From Proales similis (Eukaryota; Rotifera; Eurotatoria; Ploima; Proalidae): a DNA stretch of 64,000 nucleotides. Each line of letters begins with the position of its first letter. The stretch's first letter is position 1. Below are positions 10,438 to 20,296 of this stretch, piece after piece. The position numbers and the translations under genes were made by a program. The notes below the pieces were generated by a model. The model had not been told where the DNA came from. It made no database searches and worked only from the letters and a program-made list of their open reading frames with translations. The DNA lies in contig JAGVRJ010000001.1 of the NCBI GenBank assembly GCA_019059635.1, forward strand, positions 186,001-250,000, read 5' to 3'.

Positions 10438-12060
10438 ACAACACAGAACCACACACTACACAGTCTCGGTCAGAATCACTCAGTTTGAAGCAGATGGGCA
10501 AACTTGAACGAACGAGCCTTGGGAAAGTGAACCCGAAAAAAAAACTAGAATGGGTCTAAGAATGGTAAAGCCAAACAGACGGATATCTGATTCTCACTTA
10601 ACCAAACTCAAAGCCAACCGCAATGGGCCACACATTGACGCCCAAAGAGAGCGAGAGAGGGAGAGATAATCAGACAAAGAAAGATGAAGCTCAAAGCTTA
10701 GATCGCAGCCACCTACCTCGGGATGTGTGACGGTCGATTCTTGTTTGCGTGAATCCTTTTCATCGATAGGTTTCCAAGCGCCATTCTCTCTCTCTCTCTT
10801 TTTCTCAGCCATGCGAATTGATTATATGCTGCAGATGAGGACCGGGCTTTGAATGTAAAAGCATCTAAAAACATAAACTAGCTGCCAAATCGATTTTTCG
10901 ATTTTTTTGTCAACACACACTAGAGCAAGCAGCTAAAAGCCGCCCAGCCGTTCTCTTATCGATTTTCATTCAACAGCCAGTGAAAGCAAATTTCAGCCGC
11001 TTGATATCATACTCACTCTTGATGATGATAGTGACAATCCAAGTGGCAAAGAAGCGCTCGGACGGCTATGCTCAGCGATGAGTCAACAGAGCGTGTGCTC
11101 AAATCGGCAAAACGGGCAAAAGTTGCCGCGCTCTTTCTATTCAATGCCCAGGCGGAGAAGAATCCAGCATTCGAGTCGATGTCTGATAGTCGAACGCTTT
11201 TAGACAATCGGCTCTGGTAAAATAATCGACCGAGGCCTCCAAATCAGAGCGGCGCTCGCAGGCACCATTCGAATTTAATAAATTATTTTCTTTGTTTATA
11301 AACCAAGCGACTGATAAACGATGGATGCAGGCAGATGCTAATGAATAAAATGGTGATAAAGATTTGGATGGCAGGCCCCAGAATTCTGGCCACCAGTGCT
11401 AGAATGCTAATTTTTCGGCATCAAATCGACTCGTGCCCAGAGCGGCTATGACGATTACTGAGCGGAGAAGAACAATAATGTTTGAACAATAATCGATTAA
11501 AAGCGCTCGGATCGATGAGCGACTCTAGTTTGCCAATAATTTATGTGGCTATTCTTGAAAAAATAGGCAAAGAAGGGAGAAAGTGAGTAAAATAAAAGGA
11601 GACGGCCGCCAGTGGAGCGACAGCAGTAGATCTTGCCCTTAAGAACAGGCCGTCTTGAGTGAGCTAGAGAACGCAGCAAGTAATAGACGCAAAGAGATTA
11701 GCAGAGAAGACGATTAACAAGTGCTCCAAAATGAAGCGTGTTTAAACTACGCATGGATTGAGATGTGCAACAGAATGTGCAAGTTGGTGCCATCTCTCAT
11801 CTCTCTCTCTTTGTCGCTCTGCTGGTAAAAGCAATAACAACAACAACAACAACTGCATGAGTAGAAAAAAAAAACAATCGATATTAGCCGCGCTGCCACA
11901 CACACACACACAAGTCCAGAGTGCAGCGGGTAAAATATTGATCGAAATGAAAACTAATGAATTTAATTCAAACTCGCACAAATAAGATGAGAAAATCAAT
12001 AGAGTAACGATTTTTTGTGATGCTCATTGCTTTACAGGCATTTGTATTGATTTGTTTAAT

Positions 12061-12110
12061 TGACGGAGAGAGAGAGAGAGGGAGAGAAAGAGAGAGGGAC
12101 GAGGAGAGGA
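12061..12110 (+). repeat. GA-rich purine tract
   Basis: Imperfect (GA)n/(GGA)n run on the plus strand. Confidence 0.75.
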
Positions 12111-12837
12111 GGGAATCGAAGAAAAAAGGCAAAGAAGAGCCAAGTAGAAGGAAGAAAAAAGGCAAAGCGAACAAGAGTTAGAAGTGTGCCTGTGAGTGAG
12201 TGTGAGAGAGAAAAAGAAACGAGCAAGAAGAGAATAAAGAGAAAGCAAGAAGAAATCGAAGTAAATAAATTATTTGAAAATAATAATAAAACAAATTTGA
12301 ACATAATCTAAATGAGTTAAGATTATCGATCGTGGCATCCAAGTTGTGCTTGCCGCAACCAGAACAAGCGGCATCCCGTGGCTGACTGGCTGCTGGTAGT
12401 AAGCTTAACATTCCTCCCGAACAGTCGCGGTTGGTATTGATGTGGCTGGCCTCTGCTAGGAGCGCCGCCTCAGTTCCGTTTGAGATAAACTTGCCAACAC
12501 TGCTCGTCCTTGTTTCTCTTTACTTTGTATTGAATTATCAAACGAACGAACGAAAAGTGAAAAAACCACCACAGATACTGAACGAAGACGAGAATGAAGC
12601 AAAGAGTTTGGCAAAGTGAGCCAGAATTGATCGCCATAATTATAACTTTATTTATGATTAAATTAGGACGAATAGTTGTTTGATGCGATCGATATGACCA
12701 AAGAACAGCTGCGTCAGATGTGACGCAAGCGGTGGCAACCCCTTCAGCTACTTGGCGACTAGTGAAACACATTGAACATAAGCGAATGTTGACGTTCATC
12801 AAGCATTGAAAAAATCACAAAAATTTACTTGTGCTAG

Positions 12838-12843
12838 TTTATT
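12838..12843 (-). terminator. Poly(A) signal of asparagine synthetase
   Basis: TTTATT on plus, AATAAA on minus, 60 nt past the stop codon. Confidence 0.6.
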
Positions 12844-12902
12844 TTCTAAAAATTATCTTGAACAGACAACGAGCTAAAATCGACGCAGCCAGAGAGGCGT
12901 TC

Positions 12903-14609
12903 TCATTGATCGTGAGCCTTGTTCTCTTGCTGACTCTGGTAGTGCGAAAGTGTGCGTGCGCTTGGATCAATGACGTTGCCACACCACTTGGGAAGCCACA
13001 TGTAGGGCGTGAAGTGTTCGCAGTTGGGATACATTGACTCGAATGTTCGCCGGTAGTAGAAGGCCTCTTTGCTCAGCGGAGTGTTGAACGGATACTTTTG
13101 CGCGGCCTGGCCAAACTCTTCATCGCTTATTAGAGTTTCAATGTGCTCTTGGAAAACGTTGAAAAGAGATTTCTTTTTGGAGGCCACGCCGTCCGAGAAG
13201 GCCTCTTTGGGCCGCCATAGAATGTCCTGTGGAATAATGTTCAATTTGTCGAACGCCTTTCGCAGCAAATACTTCTCGCATCGATCTGGACGCGGCTGAA
13301 CCTCGTCGACCGGCAGCGAGAGGTAATAAGAGGCGAAAAAGTGATCGAGAAACGGCACTCGGAGTTCAAGTCCGTGCGCAGCTGTGGTTCTGTCCGCTCG
13401 GCAAACGTCAAACATGTAGAGATCCTTGCAGATTCTCAGACTCTCTTCGTGGCCCGCCTGAGCGGAGGGCGCCTTGTAAAAGTAAATGTAACCTTGGCAG
13501 ACCTCGTCGCTTCCCTCGCCAGAGAAGATGACCACCGTGTCGGTGTTCTCATGAATGTATTTGCTCAACAGATACATTCCGACCGATGCTCTGATCGTTG
13601 TGATGTCATACGATTCTAATGACTTGATCACGTGCGGAAGAGCATTGATGGCCTCTTCGGGAGTGAAAATGACCTCGTGATGCTCAGTTTTGAGATGATC
13701 GGCCACCCGTCGAGCAGCCAACACGTCCGGACTCTCCTCGCCCATGCCGATCGAGAACGTCTGGATCGGGTAGTTGATGCCGATCTTTTTGGCCTCTTGC
13801 ACCATGAGGCCAGTGATGAGGCTGCTGTCGAGACCACCAGACAGCAAGCAGCCCATTCGCCGATGCGACATGAGCCGCATTCGTACAGCGTTGGTCAGAC
13901 AGGCTCGAATGTTGGCCAGTCTCGACTCAAGGTCATTGGCGGGCACAATTAGCTCCGTTTCAATATCATACTTTGGCCTATTTTCGATCGCGTGGAATCG
14001 GCTCTGTGCGATGAATTTCACCGATTTAGATTGCTGATCGTACTCAAACTCTTCATAGGTGCCAGGCTGCACAATTTCGATGCGGCCCATGTCGCCAGGA
14101 GCCAATGGCAAATCGCACAAGCCTTTGGCCTCTGAGCAGACTGCCAGAGTGCCACGCTCGGAGAAAAGCCTAAATGCGGGCCGCACGCCGAAAGTATCGC
14201 GGCCGATGTAAATGCGACGTGTCTTCGTGTCGAATAAGACGAATGCAAATACGCCGTGGAGCTGTTCACACATGAATTGCACTCCTGCTCGGTTGTAGAG
14301 ATGAATTATCGACTCTCCATCACAGTCGGTTGTGTAGTTGAATCCGAACTTTTTGCCCAACTGCTTGTAGTTGTAAATCTCGCCGTTGTAAATCATCCAT
14401 ATGTGCGGCATTTGCGGCAGCCTAATCGGCTGCATTCCGTTCAGCACGTCGACAATTGCCAAACGATGAAAGCAAAACGCGCAGTCCTGGTAGCCGTTTA
14501 CGTTCTCAAAACGGAAGCAGTCCGGTCCACGATGGCCGATGTGGAAGCTCTCGGCTCCGTAGGTTCTCACGTCTACTTTTGATGCAAATATGGCCCAGAT
14601 TCCGCACAT
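12903..14609 (-). CDS. ASNS: Asparagine synthetase (glutamine-hydrolysing)
   Basis: A 568-residue cytosolic enzyme making asparagine from aspartate, glutamine and ATP. The protein starts Met-Cys-Gly-Ile-Trp, so after Met removal Cys becomes the N-terminal nucleophile of the class II glutaminase domain. That domain spans about residues 1-200, with RGPD near residue 28 and YNGEIYNY near 74. The C-terminal synthetase domain has the PP-loop SGGLDSS near 258 and the conserved SGEGSDE near 364. Length is as in other animals (about 560). The start is fixed by the catalytic Cys2. No introns. A TATAAAT on the minus strand at 14699-14705, about 90 nt before the ATG, is a reasonable core promoter. The product should support protein synthesis when asparagine is limiting; no stress-response element was established. 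Confidence 0.97.
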   Translation of the reverse strand: MCGIWAIFASKVDVRTYGAESFHIGHRGPDCFRFENVNGYQDCAFCFHRLAIVDVLNGMQPIRLPQMPHIWMIYNGEIYNYKQLGKKFGFNYTTDCDGESIIHLYNRAGVQFMCEQLHGVFAFVLFDTKTRRIYIGRDTFGVRPAFRLFSERGTLAVCSEAKGLCDLPLAPGDMGRIEIVQPGTYEEFEYDQQSKSVKFIAQSRFHAIENRPKYDIETELIVPANDLESRLANIRACLTNAVRMRLMSHRRMGCLLSGGLDSSLITGLMVQEAKKIGINYPIQTFSIGMGEESPDVLAARRVADHLKTEHHEVIFTPEEAINALPHVIKSLESYDITTIRASVGMYLLSKYIHENTDTVVIFSGEGSDEVCQGYIYFYKAPSAQAGHEESLRICKDLYMFDVCRADRTTAAHGLELRVPFLDHFFASYYLSLPVDEVQPRPDRCEKYLLRKAFDKLNIIPQDILWRPKEAFSDGVASKKKSLFNVFQEHIETLISDEEFGQAAQKYPFNTPLSKEAFYYRRTFESMYPNCEHFTPYMWLPKWCGNVIDPSARTLSHYQSQQENKAHDQ

Positions 14610-14698
14610 TTTCTCTCTTTCTCTGTGTGCTATTTCAACAACAATCTGAATATCAAGAATGGCAAAAATTGAGTTTAACCGATTGAAAGCGCACTCGG

Positions 14699-14705
14699 AT
14701 TTATA
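14699..14705 (-). promoter_or_regulatory. Candidate TATA box of ASNS
   Basis: The minus strand reads TATAAAT here, 90 nt upstream of the ASNS ATG. That would place the transcription start about 60 nt before the ATG. Only sequence match and position support it. Confidence 0.4.
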
Positions 14706-15263
14706 GCAGAGACAGTATGCAGTGCCCGCCTCCTTTTAAAATGGCAAAAACCAATCCGATTTTGATGAACGGCCTGCAAAGTCATCTTTTGCGCTCGTGC
14801 TCCGCCTCCTCCTCCTCGTCGTCGTCTTCTTGCTCTTTTAATCGCTCTATCTATGCGTCTACTTTGTTCTTTCCTAATAAAAATTCGAGCGAGCCGCTCT
14901 ATACGCGCGCTTACTGACCAATTTTTGCATATGCGCATAAGAACAACGCGGCCATCTAATCATTTCCATTCAAACAGAACTTGAAACAAGATGGCGTGAA
15001 CTGATTGGCTGTTGCGTGCGCATTGAAAAAAACCTTCTGCCACCTAGTGCTCACCTTGTTCGTTTCGTGCTGGCGCATTCGCTCGGCTATTTCGACCCCC
15101 TCCACCCTTAATAATAATATTATAATCAGGAAGACGGCAATTACTCGACACCTTAAGCACGCTCAGCTGCTCAGATACTTTAGTGCCTAGCCCTATCTTT
15201 CTCCTTATCGCAGGCTGCAACTCTTGGGCGGAGGCGTTTAACTAAGTCTTCAACTAAAAGCTG
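14706..15263 (+). other. Intergenic, no gene seen
   Basis: Promoter side of ASNS and 3' side of the proline-rich gene. It holds a CTC/GTC-rich trinucleotide run near 14805-14835. No coding potential recognised. Confidence 0.5.
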
Positions 15264-15269
15264 TTTATT
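15264..15269 (-). terminator. Poly(A) signal of proline-rich gene
   Basis: AATAAA on the minus strand, 36 nt after the stop codon. Confidence 0.55.
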
Positions 15270-15304
15270 AAGGCCAACAAGATAACTGAAACAAAGAAAA
15301 ATTT

Positions 15305-16556
15305 TCAAGCCTCATAGCATCGGCATTCTGTTCGAATGCTCTTGCGAATGAACCTTGTCTGTTTTCTCAATCTATATCGGCATTTGCATCGTTTTTCCTG
15401 GCAGTTGCTTCCTTGTCCATGCTCTGAACAAGGATCGTCCTGCTCTTTACACGGTCGCTCTTTATTCTTAGTATTATCTACACACGGATTAGGTCGAGGC
15501 ACATAAGGACCTGGCTTTGGTAAATAAGGACGCGGTCTACCATAATCGTCACAAGGATCATAAGGCCGAGATCCGAAGCTATCTTCAGGACCTCCAGGTC
15601 TTGGCTGCGGTCTGTACGGGCCTTGGGAGGATCCCGAGTCAGGACAGTCGTCGCTAGGTCTTGGCTGTGGCCTGTACGGGCCTTGGGAGGATCCCGAGTC
15701 AGGACAGTCGTCGCTAGGTCTTGGCTGCGGTCTGTAGGGGCCTTGGGAGGATCCCGAGTCAGGACAGTCGTCGCTAGGTCTTGGCTGCGGCCTGTAGGGA
15801 TATTGAGAGGATCCGTGAGGATCAGATCCAGAGTGGTCAGGTTTGGGATAAGGCCGATACGGGTTGTAGTAATCTGGAACCTGGGGCTTATTTGAATCGC
15901 CTGGGTAATTCGGGTTGAATGGGTCAGGTCTAGAAAGTGGCCTGTCTGGATCTGTCGGGTGAGGACGGCTATCGGGAAATCGAGAGTCCGGTCTGCTCAA
16001 GTCCAGATAGGAGCCATTATCTGAGTTTGAGTCGAATCGGTCAAGATCAGAAGGAGGGTAGGGATACGACGGATTCGATGGCTGAGCATTGTCATCAGAT
16101 CCAGCAGGCGGCAATGGTCGATCATTGTCAATGTTGGGAAAAGGCCTCAAGTTCTCCTCCTGATCGTCGGTCTCTTCAGGCACTGGCTCCAAAGAAGGCG
16201 AGTCATATCTGATCGGAGTCGGAGGTGGCGTCTTTTGCGACGGAGTAAGGTCGTCGCCTTCAAACTTATTATTCAAGCCTCCATCCTGGCCTGCATCGTT
16301 AGGCCTTGTCGAGTTGTCTTCATTTTGAGAGCCATTCTTGTCTTTGATCCAATTTTCAGACTAGGACTTGAAGGGCTTTTATGTAGAAAAATGAATTACC
16401 CGGACAATCGGACGGCTGCTCGTTGTCGTCTTGGTCGATTCGAAAGCATCGGTATCGAACATTGTTTATATTCACGATTCGTATGTTTGAGTCGGACGCC
16501 TCGGGAGCGAGAGGCTCAACACTCACCACTTGCTGATCGAACTGCTGATTGGACAT
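15305..16556 (-). CDS. Proline-rich protein with 20-residue tandem repeats
   Basis: Two exons, 16400-16556 and 15305-16341, with a 58-nt intron, give a 397-residue protein that I do not recognise. The first 50 residues are non-repetitive (NIRIVNINNVRYRCFRIDQ). A long acidic, Pro/Asp/Ser/Arg-rich region follows. In it, a 20-residue unit (SGSSQGPYRPQPRPSDDCPD) occurs three times almost identically, with a diverged copy at each side. The C-terminus is Cys- and Arg-rich (CRCYEA end, paired CKCRYRLRK). No signal peptide is seen, although the composition resembles extracellular or structural proteins. The acceptor (ATCAAAG) lacks a pyrimidine tract, so the junction is my choice because it is the one giving an in-frame join and normal intron length. 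The Cys in each repeat could allow crosslinking; that is inference. A close poly(A) signal supports a real transcript. Confidence 0.65.
15601..15800 (+). repeat. 60-bp tandem repeat, three full units plus partial
   Basis: Units at 15601-15660, 15661-15720 and 15721-15780 differ at only two or three positions. The next unit diverges after about 20 bases. The period is a multiple of three and the array lies in the frame of the proline-rich gene, so it codes for a 20-residue repeat. Confidence 0.95.
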
Positions 16557-17292
16557 GTTAAATGTGAATGAGGCCGCGGCGAAGAAGTTGTGTCGGAAGG
16601 TTTAAGAAGAAGCTGCGATTTGAAAACTAATTGGCGCGGGCAATAATCGATTTGACGCTTTTGAATTGCGAAAATCGAGCGAGCGCACTTATTTAAATCA
16701 GATTCGTCTAAAAGGCACAAAAACATTCCGTCCATTTGACTGATCTGTCTCGTTGAGTAGCTACTCCTCATAGGATGGCCCATTATTTCCTATTCGTTCT
16801 GGCTAAATTCACACTCTCATCGTCTCGATCGATTGTCTTTGATTTACAATCGTTTAGACAATCATGAGGATGTTTAACAACCTGAATTACGTAAGCGTCA
16901 ACCACGCATGAGTTGAGCACCCGGCTAAACTTTCATTTTTCTCGTCACCGACTCCTCTTTATCGTCATAGGATTGAATCGGCCGTCGGCCCAGGAGGAGA
17001 GAAATTCTTTTCAACTTGTTTTGTTGTTTTCTACAAATTTATTCTGTCTTTTTTTTTTTTTAATTGCCAACACCAAGCCGCTTGCATTCCGATCGAATCT
17101 AAAGTGAAGTGCGGAAAAAGCAGCTCAATTAAGGCGAGCGAAAGAGGAATTGGCTTCTTTCTCTCTCTTTCTGGCTTTAGCTTTGTAACTTGGCGCTCGA
17201 TTAATTCACGGCAAGTAGCGATCGTACTCTACAGACAAGTGCTCGTCAAGCGATTGATTAGTTGTTGTCGACATGAACGTTCTCACGCTCAA
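16557..17292 (+). other. Intergenic, no gene seen
   Basis: Upstream of the proline-rich gene and downstream of the small minus-strand gene. Contains a T run near 17048-17061. Nothing else recognised. Confidence 0.45.
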
Positions 17293-17298
17293 TTTATT
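17293..17298 (-). terminator. Poly(A) signal of small unknown gene
   Basis: AATAAA on the minus strand 44 nt past the stop, the same close spacing as neighbouring minus-strand genes. Confidence 0.45.
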
Positions 17299-17341
17299 CT
17301 CGCCAATTTGATGGAATTCGCGTCTTATCTTAACACACAAA

Positions 17342-17611
17342 TCAAACGAGTTTGTTGTTTAGAAGAGGAACCACGCAACCACGTGAATGCAGTTGAGCAC
17401 TTGCCTTCAAAACGCCGGGCTCTTTGTTGAATTGACTGCGGCCCACTGAAACGCTTTCGAGACGAAGAAAATTGTTGCCCTTTTCGTCTTTACCGAACTG
17501 TCCCTCTTCTACGACCGCCAGGCCGTTGTTGTGGCTGCTTGTGTATATGCAGCCGTTCGACGGCCTGGTGGCGGGCAGCACTTTGAGAAATCCTTGTTCA
17601 CAATGCGCCAT
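17342..17611 (-). CDS. Small unknown protein, 89 aa
   Basis: An intronless 89-residue frame starting MAHCEQGFLKVLPATRPSNG. The ATG at 17611 has a strong context (AAGATGG). The upstream in-frame TTG at 17632 is not needed. The product is polar, with no signal peptide, membrane span or domain I recognise, so it would be cytosolic or nuclear. Evidence that it is real: start context, an AATAAA 44 nt after the stop, and a composition unlike random shadow frames. Plus-strand ORFs of 67-69 codons overlap it but lack these signals. Function unknown; it could also be an exon of a larger gene. Confidence 0.4.
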   Translation of the reverse strand: MAHCEQGFLKVLPATRPSNGCIYTSSHNNGLAVVEEGQFGKDEKGNNFLRLESVSVGRSQFNKEPGVLKASAQLHSRGCVVPLLNNKLV

Positions 17612-18299
17612 CTTCTTCTCCTTGTTGTCCAACTCGAACCAAGCGGAGAATCTTTACATTCATTCATTCGAGTTCATTTAGGCGCCGAGCAGTTGGATTC
17701 CGAATTCTCTTACGTGAAGGTCAATACCGGCTGATGAGCGGTCGGATGACTCACGACCAGTTTATCGTTGAAGCTAAAGGACTTAATTGTCGGATAGTAT
17801 CCTTTGGCACTCGTACTAGTCCATTGGCCAATGAGCCAGCTCAATGGCTCGATGGCTGGATTAAGACTTTTGCTGCACATTTCGACTTAGACGTTTATGT
17901 TCTGATCGGCAGCTATTTAGAGCCAGGGGAGACAGGGGCCGAGAGCGACAAAGAGAGCCAAGGAGCTGACTAAAAGCTTCAAGCAAAACTCATAACTCAT
18001 AATGTTTGTTAATTTTGAACTCGTGCTCGCGCTCTCAAATTTGACTTGCTTGCGCAATTCTAGTTTCATGTGTTGTTTTTTGCTGCCTCTTGTTTGACAA
18101 GTAAACAGACGAAGGCGAGCACTCGATCATTAAAGAATTTGTTTGTTCAAATCGACAATCGATTAAAGTATCTTCCTTCTCTACGACTCTTAGTCGCTAT
18201 AGAGACGGTCGACACCGGGCGCATTTATGCCATTAAATTCGCACCCAAGCCTTGAGGCTCAGTTTCTCGCAGTTGGCTCGGCTCGGCCACAACAGAGGG
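17612..18299 (+). other. Intergenic, divergent promoter region
   Basis: Lies between the small minus gene and the STAND gene, so it should hold two divergent promoters. A 79-codon plus-strand ORF at 17734-17973 is not supported by homology, poly(A) signal or repeats. Confidence 0.4.
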
Positions 18300-20195
18300 A
18301 TGAGTTCAACTCCGAACATTGAGCGTCCAGATCTGCTCGAGACGATTGACATGATGCTCAAGCGGCACTCGATTGTGATCATTCTGGGCCAAGCTGGTTC
18401 GGGCAAGACCACTCTTTTAAGAGACTTTGTAAAACTCAACCAATCGTCGCGTCGAGCGCACACGTTTGTTCAAAAGCATTGGATCAGTGCTAGTTCTGAG
18501 CTGCAGCTTAAACTCCAGCTGGCGAATATGGGCAACCAGCTCGGCCTTGAAATGGCTCACTTGCTTGAAAACTTCGACACCGAAACCTGGTCGGCAATTT
18601 TGCTCAAAAAGCTGAGCAAGCACACGCATTCTTTCATGCTCTTGCTCGACGATTTCAATTTGAACGAGTCGACTGACTTGGCCCGCAAGCACCTCGCTTT
18701 GCTCAGGGGCTGCCAAAGACTGAAAATTCTATTGAGCACCCGTCACGATACGTTTGATCGCCATCTCAAGTCCCTTCAAAACTGCAAATCAATAATTCAT
18801 TTGCCCGAGGTCGAGTCCTTTAGGATATCGACTCGAACTGCTCGATTGCTTGTTGAGCACTCGCTTGCCTTCACTCCGTTGAATATTCGACTGGCCCGAC
18901 TTCACCCGCAAGGGTTCGGAAATTGCCTATTTCACTCGACCTTGAACAGTCTGAGGAGCGAATATGAGCCCGCATATGCCCTGGCGCTGCACTTGAGTTT
19001 GCTCAACAACCAGATCGAGCTCGAGCTTATTCAAAATATTTGCCAGCAACTATCTGCTGAGCCTGAAAAGTCAATCGAAGTGTTGAAAAAGTTCAGCATT
19101 CTCAGTCAATTGGAGAGCGACTTGTTCGAGATAGAGTGCGAGTCGATTCGGGCAAAGATATGTGGCCTAGCGCGGAGTTCGTCCCTTTTCAGACCGGATG
19201 TCATCATTGGCCTGATAGTACCTCAGCTCTGCTTGCAAGCGGATCCTCATCTGATCGCTCATCTCGAGTCCGTGCTAAGAAATGTTGAAGCTCAAGCAAC
19301 TTCAGCGGCCCATTGGCCCGTCTGTCAGCTTTACCTGGCTGCATTCAAGTCAATCATACTGAAATCGCCAATCGAGGTTCAATTCATGACTGAGAACGTC
19401 ATTTGCCTTTTGCACGGGGGCTATGAGAAGGCGCTCGGCAACTACTTGGTCGCATTAGGCTTGAGAGCGCAAACTCAATACGAAGAGTCGAGCTCATTCC
19501 TCCTTAAAGCCATCGAGAATGCAAGCATCGACTCAGCAGATGACTCGAGTCTGCTGCTTTCCGCCCGCTGTCATCTGGCCTTGAGTGAAAACCTGTTTTT
19601 GCAGGGCAACGAATCCTGCGAGCAGTCGCTAGAACAGGCAGAGCTAGCCTGGAGCTTGTTAACAGACAAGCAAGTGGCACTGTCGACCGACACTTTGGCA
19701 ATAATGCTCAAGTGCTGCCTGCATCGTAAAGGCGCTCGCTCGGCTTATTCACTCATCAAACAATTCGTTCGCAGTGACAGAATCTTGAGAATCAGAGACG
19801 GCAATTTAAGCAGAGTGGGCCTCGTCTTGGCCGAGGCGCACTCGGTGCCAGAAAGCTGCGAGCTGGCCGTTTACTTTTACGAGCTGCTCGTTCGTGAGCC
19901 CATCGCCCAGGACAATGTCGACTTTGTCGATCTTCTTCTCACCCTTCCGGACTGCTACCTGAATTTGGGCCAAGGCGCCTCAGCACTAGCTGTTGCCCGG
20001 CAGGCGGTTGCAACAAGCGAGCTGATGTTTATCGACGGCCATAGAACTTTAAAAGCTTATCAACAGCTCGCTTTGGTTTATCAACGACTGGGCAAACAGG
20101 ACAAGGCTGTGGCAACAGTTCACAAAGCCAATTCAATTCTGCACAATCTTCGCCCAATAGATTTGAGGAAAGTTCAGGCAGAATTTCACACCTGA
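18300..20195 (+). CDS. STAND-type P-loop NTPase with C-terminal TPR-like repeats
   Basis: A 631-residue intracellular protein. The P-loop is near the N-terminus: GQAGSGKTT at residues 30-38 is a full Walker A, and FMLLLDDFN at 112-120 is a Walker B with two Asp. LKILLSTRHD near 141 corresponds to the sensor-like strand of NB-ARC/NACHT ATPases. After a helical region, the C-terminal half shows repeated helix pairs, including a good TPR near 590-625 (AYQQLALVYQRLGKQDKAVA). There is no signal peptide or membrane segment and no CARD, death, TIR or pyrin domain before the P-loop. The ATG at 18300 is the first in frame; an upstream TTG at 18252 is rejected. STAND proteins act as nucleotide-driven molecular switches, often in cell death or immunity. 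A role here is inference from architecture only. Coding region is one exon. Confidence 0.75.
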   Translation: MSSTPNIERPDLLETIDMMLKRHSIVIILGQAGSGKTTLLRDFVKLNQSSRRAHTFVQKHWISASSELQLKLQLANMGNQLGLEMAHLLENFDTETWSAILLKKLSKHTHSFMLLLDDFNLNESTDLARKHLALLRGCQRLKILLSTRHDTFDRHLKSLQNCKSIIHLPEVESFRISTRTARLLVEHSLAFTPLNIRLARLHPQGFGNCLFHSTLNSLRSEYEPAYALALHLSLLNNQIELELIQNICQQLSAEPEKSIEVLKKFSILSQLESDLFEIECESIRAKICGLARSSSLFRPDVIIGLIVPQLCLQADPHLIAHLESVLRNVEAQATSAAHWPVCQLYLAAFKSIILKSPIEVQFMTENVICLLHGGYEKALGNYLVALGLRAQTQYEESSSFLLKAIENASIDSADDSSLLLSARCHLALSENLFLQGNESCEQSLEQAELAWSLLTDKQVALSTDTLAIMLKCCLHRKGARSAYSLIKQFVRSDRILRIRDGNLSRVGLVLAEAHSVPESCELAVYFYELLVREPIAQDNVDFVDLLLTLPDCYLNLGQGASALAVARQAVATSELMFIDGHRTLKAYQQLALVYQRLGKQDKAVATVHKANSILHNLRPIDLRKVQAEFHT

Positions 20196-20226
20196 CCTTA
20201 CACTGCTTCAGTTCATCTCTTCAAGC

Positions 20227-20232
20227 TTTATT
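20227..20232 (-). terminator. Poly(A) signal of FG-GAP gene
   Basis: AATAAA on the minus strand, 65 nt past the stop. It lies only 32 nt beyond the stop of the convergent STAND gene, so the two transcripts probably overlap at their 3' ends. Confidence 0.55.
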
Positions 20233-20296
20233 CACAAGAACGCGTTCTCGTTTAATGAAGAAACTTGTTGTCAAAATCGAGCAACTTTGTGGGGGT

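Larger units (their letters stand above)
9554..12837 (+). other. 3' UTR of onecut and long intergenic region
   Basis: No confident gene. It contains CT runs near 9950, an AATAAA at 10432 and GA-rich tracts near 12065-12110. A 59-codon ORF at 12440-12619 has one hydrophobic segment but a poor start context and no poly(A) signal, so I do not call it. Regulatory DNA for onecut is plausible but not shown. Confidence 0.5.

Noticed and set aside
12440-12619. 59-codon ORF with one hydrophobic segment (LPTLLVLVSLYFVLNY)
   Set aside because: Weak start context, no nearby AATAAA, no recognised family. Could be a small membrane protein, but support is too thin.
14577-14590. TGATGCAAA resembling an amino-acid response element near ASNS
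   Set aside because: It lies inside the first coding codons and differs from the core motif; no second element found.
15601-15800. Regular 60-bp repeats resembling a CRISPR-like array
   Set aside because: No spacer/repeat alternation; the repeats are contiguous, in frame and code for a 20-residue protein repeat in a eukaryotic gene.
17734-17973. 79-codon plus-strand ORF
   Set aside because: No homology, poly(A) signal or upstream splice evidence; it lies in a divergent promoter region.
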